A model generated the notes under the pieces. It did no database searches. It was not told the DNA's origin and saw only the letters and a program-made list of their open reading frames with translations. DNA of 64,000 nucleotides, taken from the NCBI GenBank assembly GCA_964058805.1, contig CAXKVV010000022.1, positions 1-64,000 of the forward strand, given 5' to 3'. Position 1 is the first letter of the stretch, and the number at the start of each line of letters is the position of its first letter. Shown here piece by piece: positions 61,596-64,000 of this stretch. The DNA is from Schoenoplectus triqueter (Eukaryota; Streptophyta; Magnoliopsida; Poales; Cyperaceae). The translations under genes and the position numbers were made by a program.

Positions 61596-62420
61596 AATCC
61601 AAGTGAAAAAGAAGCACAATTGAGTAAAGTCGGCAGAAACAAAAGACCATGGTGCCCTTAGTTGCTCTAATCAGAGCCTATATAAGTCCCATACCAGTAA
61701 GAAAAAGAGAGACAACTTATACTATACACTTGAAGAAAGGAAATAGAAATTAGAGAGTGTTAGAGAAAAAAAAACTGTTACGCTTTATTTTAAAATTTAT
61801 AACTCTCCTGTCTAAGAGCTTGAGAAGCTAGAATAGATAGATCTTAATATTACAAGGATGATATTGTGTTTGTAGATAGGAAGTTCATGCCAGTAAATGA
61901 AATTTTTCGTTCATAATGCTGATCTTTCTTTCTTTTTCTTTGAAGTTTGCTTTTCCCTTTATTTTTTTTCCATCCTGCTCTAATCTGCATCTAACATTCT
62001 ATGAGATGTCAGACATTCTATGAGGTGCTGGATAACATTCAATATGGATGAGAGCTGCCATAAATAGCTTAAGTTTTTTTTATAGGGAGATCTCATTTAA
62101 ACTCGTAAACTTAATTTTAAGATTTTCTTCCTTATTGCACGAAGTCACTTGTTAGTTCAGAAATACATATACAGAGATATAAGACTAATTCTTCCCTTAT
62201 TTCTTCTTTTCTGATTAGTACTTCTTCTCTAAAACTATTATAAAATTTTGTATTTGAAAACACAAAACTGACTAAATATCCAACTTAAATTGTTTTCTAT
62301 AGTAAAGCCTTTCTTGATCTTGTGCCGACTGAAACAGTTGTGAGCCCTTGATTTTGGAGGACTGAGAAGCTTGTGCCGGCTGAATTCAGCCGTAAGCCAT
62401 TGTTTCTACAAGATACTAAT
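61591..62420 (+). mobile_element. LTR-like promoter/leader module, copy C continued
   Basis: TTAGCAATCCAAGTG resumes the split phrase. A TATA box in GCCTATATAAGTCCC (near 61677) follows at the spacing seen in copy A, then a purine-rich leader. At 62317-62400 two similar 60-bp segments start with CTTGTGCCG(A/G)CTGAA. The second contains the perfect 16-bp palindrome CGGCTGAATTCAGCCG at 62377-62392. Confidence 0.45.
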
Positions 62421-63519
62421 CAAAAGAACCTAATAAACGATGAAGAATGAATCTCGGTATTTGTATAAATTTTATAAAAGCTTTGGGTCCTTTCTGTAAA
62501 AAACAATATTATTTTTTTAGAGCATGCATTTAGTATAAATAAGGTAATATTATAGTTTTGATAATGTCTCATAATTAAAAGTTACATAAATCCTTCTATT
62601 AGTATAATAATAATCCAAGTTGATCATTATACCGATATTTTTATCATCTTTTTTGTTGAATAAGGAAATTACTTTTAAAAACTCATTCAATAGTGTCTTA
62701 AACAAAAAGGTCATTAACATAAAAGTTGTTGCAAATATTTTCCTCAATAATTTCATGATACTACACAAGTGTTCCCTCAAACAGATTTTTCTAAAACCCA
62801 AAAATACCCTTTGATATTCGTTTTATTGACAGTATTAAAAATATTCAATAAACTGTAGCAATCTATGAATTTGACATATGAATTTTATTTTATATTCTTA
62901 TTCCCCATAAAGATTGGAACCTGATCATAAATTCTGAGGCAAAAATATGAAGATTTAATTACCTAAATACCCTAATTACTCTTAACTGTCCATTAATTAC
63001 AGTTTTAACATTTTAGTCAAAATCACTTGAAACTTAACCAAAATGGCGTCAAATCAAAAACTTTCAAAAATAAAAGTTGTTTTATATTATCCAATGTGTC
63101 TTACTGTCACTTTGTCCCAATATGTTATTTTTAGAAATTTTGCACAAAAACCCAAATATTTTTGAATTCTTCTCCTAAAAATCACAAAAAAACCTCATTT
63201 GAGTTGGACCTTTCTACAAATATGACATGCATATTTTATTTTATATTCTTAAACTCTGTTATAAATAATGCTTAACTGGGAAATTTGTGACCAAATGTCT
63301 AAAAGACCAAAATAATTCTGACAGATTTCATTTTCTAATTTTTTCCACTGAACAAGGACTGATTTGTAAATATGTTTAAAATTGCTTAAAATAAATAATA
63401 TTTAAAAGTGAAATTCGTTCTTAATATTTAACACTATATTCATGTCAAAAAAATATATGTTTATATCATGATTTTTCTAATAAATTAAACCTAAGAAAGC
63501 CCAAAACGCTCAGGTTTAC
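62421..63519. other. AT-rich DNA, no gene recognised
   Basis: Short frames only. A phrase TGACATATGAATTTTATTTT (62872) recurs in altered form near 63221 (ATGACATGCATATTTTATTT), each followed by ATATTCTTA, suggesting an old duplication about 350 bp apart. Confidence 0.5.
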
Positions 63520-64000
63520 ACATCCTAAATTATGAACTCACAGAGTTTCATGATTTAGAAGATTAGTAAGATAATTAAGTGGGCCAAATTCACCATCTTC
63601 TGATAATTAAATCTATAAGGTATAAAAACATCAAGATTCACCTATAAAGTAAAATAATATAATAAGAAACCGTTATAACGATTCTTTAAATCGTTATATA
63701 GTTTATCAAAACGTTGAACGCTTCACAAAACGTTGGTAACACTTTGACCACTTCCTGACAAGTCAACATATTCTAAGAATCGTTGTAATGATTTTCTAAA
63801 ATGTTGAACGCTTCACAAAATATTGGTCACGCTTTGACTACTTCCTGACAAGTCAACATATCCCTCGAATTGTTGTAACGATTCCTCGAATCGTTGTAAT
63901 AATTTTCTAAAACGTTGAACGATATACAAAGCATTAGCGATATTTTGACCCTTGTTGACCAATTCTCTGACAAGTCTGATATCTTCTGGAAAATATTATA
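63520..64000. repeat. CGTTATAACG minisatellite, copy C, running off the window
   Basis: 63530-63600 carries TTTCATGATTTAGAAGATTA, related to the 180-bp unit at 49511. From 63671 (CGTTATAACG) come units of about 90-124 bp with CTTCACAAAACGTTGGTAAC and TTTGACCACTTCCTGACAAG, matching 45195-45590. The end of the array is beyond the window. Confidence 0.85.

Noticed and set aside
1..64000. tRNA, rRNA or organelle-derived DNA
   Set aside because: Scanned for B-box-like GGTTCGA phrases and recognisable rRNA or plastid text; no candidate with matching arms was found. A covariance-model search would be needed to exclude degenerate copies.

Overview
This is a nuclear segment of a flowering plant, most likely a eudicot. 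The signs are intron-rich genes with GT-AG junctions, a plant-specific HD-ZIP class IV transcription factor, a plant-type multi-pass RING-H2 protein, and plant transposon classes (CACTA, Mutator-like, LINE, MITE, very long LTR). Background sequence is strongly AT-rich. I cannot name the species.

Layout. (1) 1-6509: one long array (about 110 copies) of a GC-rich 58-bp satellite with a KpnI site (GGTACC) in most units. It ends abruptly inside the reverse-transcriptase part of a decayed LINE (6510-7945, minus strand). (2) 8-13 kb: a decayed plant En/Spm-type transposase gene and a one-exon fragment related to P4-ATPase flippases. (3) 13-17 kb: AT-rich DNA with a degenerate tandem repeat of about 140 bp and a SINE-like tail. 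(4) 17071-19229 (minus): an intact five-exon gene for a 353-aa membrane RING-H2 ubiquitin ligase. (5) 19.2-27.6 kb: intergenic DNA holding a 1.8-kb CACTA element with target duplication, a Mutator-like element with long inverted repeats, and a fold-back MITE. (6) 27685-39067 (minus): an intact nine-exon gene for an 815-aa HD-ZIP IV protein of the ANL2/HDG1 type, with a 6.2-kb intron that contains a MITE filled with a TTA-rich microsatellite, and one GC-AG intron. (7) 41-64 kb: gene-free, repeat-dense DNA.

The right-hand third is the most unusual part. At least two diverged copies (about 43.7-46.6 kb and 46.7-54.8 kb), and probably a third (61.6-64 kb), share one modular non-coding plan: an LTR-like promoter/leader with a TATA box, a conserved block of about 350 bp, tandem repeats private to each copy, a block repeating a 'CTCAGTGCTTCAGATTCAT' motif, a conserved stretch ending in GGGTCGCAC, then the same 58-bp satellite, then TTTACCCTTGAA. 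One copy has only about two satellite units. The other has about 42, followed by about ten units of an unrelated 183-bp satellite. The satellites therefore look as if they expand from inside a non-autonomous LTR-retrotransposon-like element. The third copy is interrupted by a 3.65-kb solo-LTR-like insertion (57940-61590) with a 5-bp target duplication.

Only the two minus-strand genes are convincing functional genes. Nearly all other long open frames come from the satellite: 58 is not divisible by 3 and the unit lacks stops, so every frame stays open.
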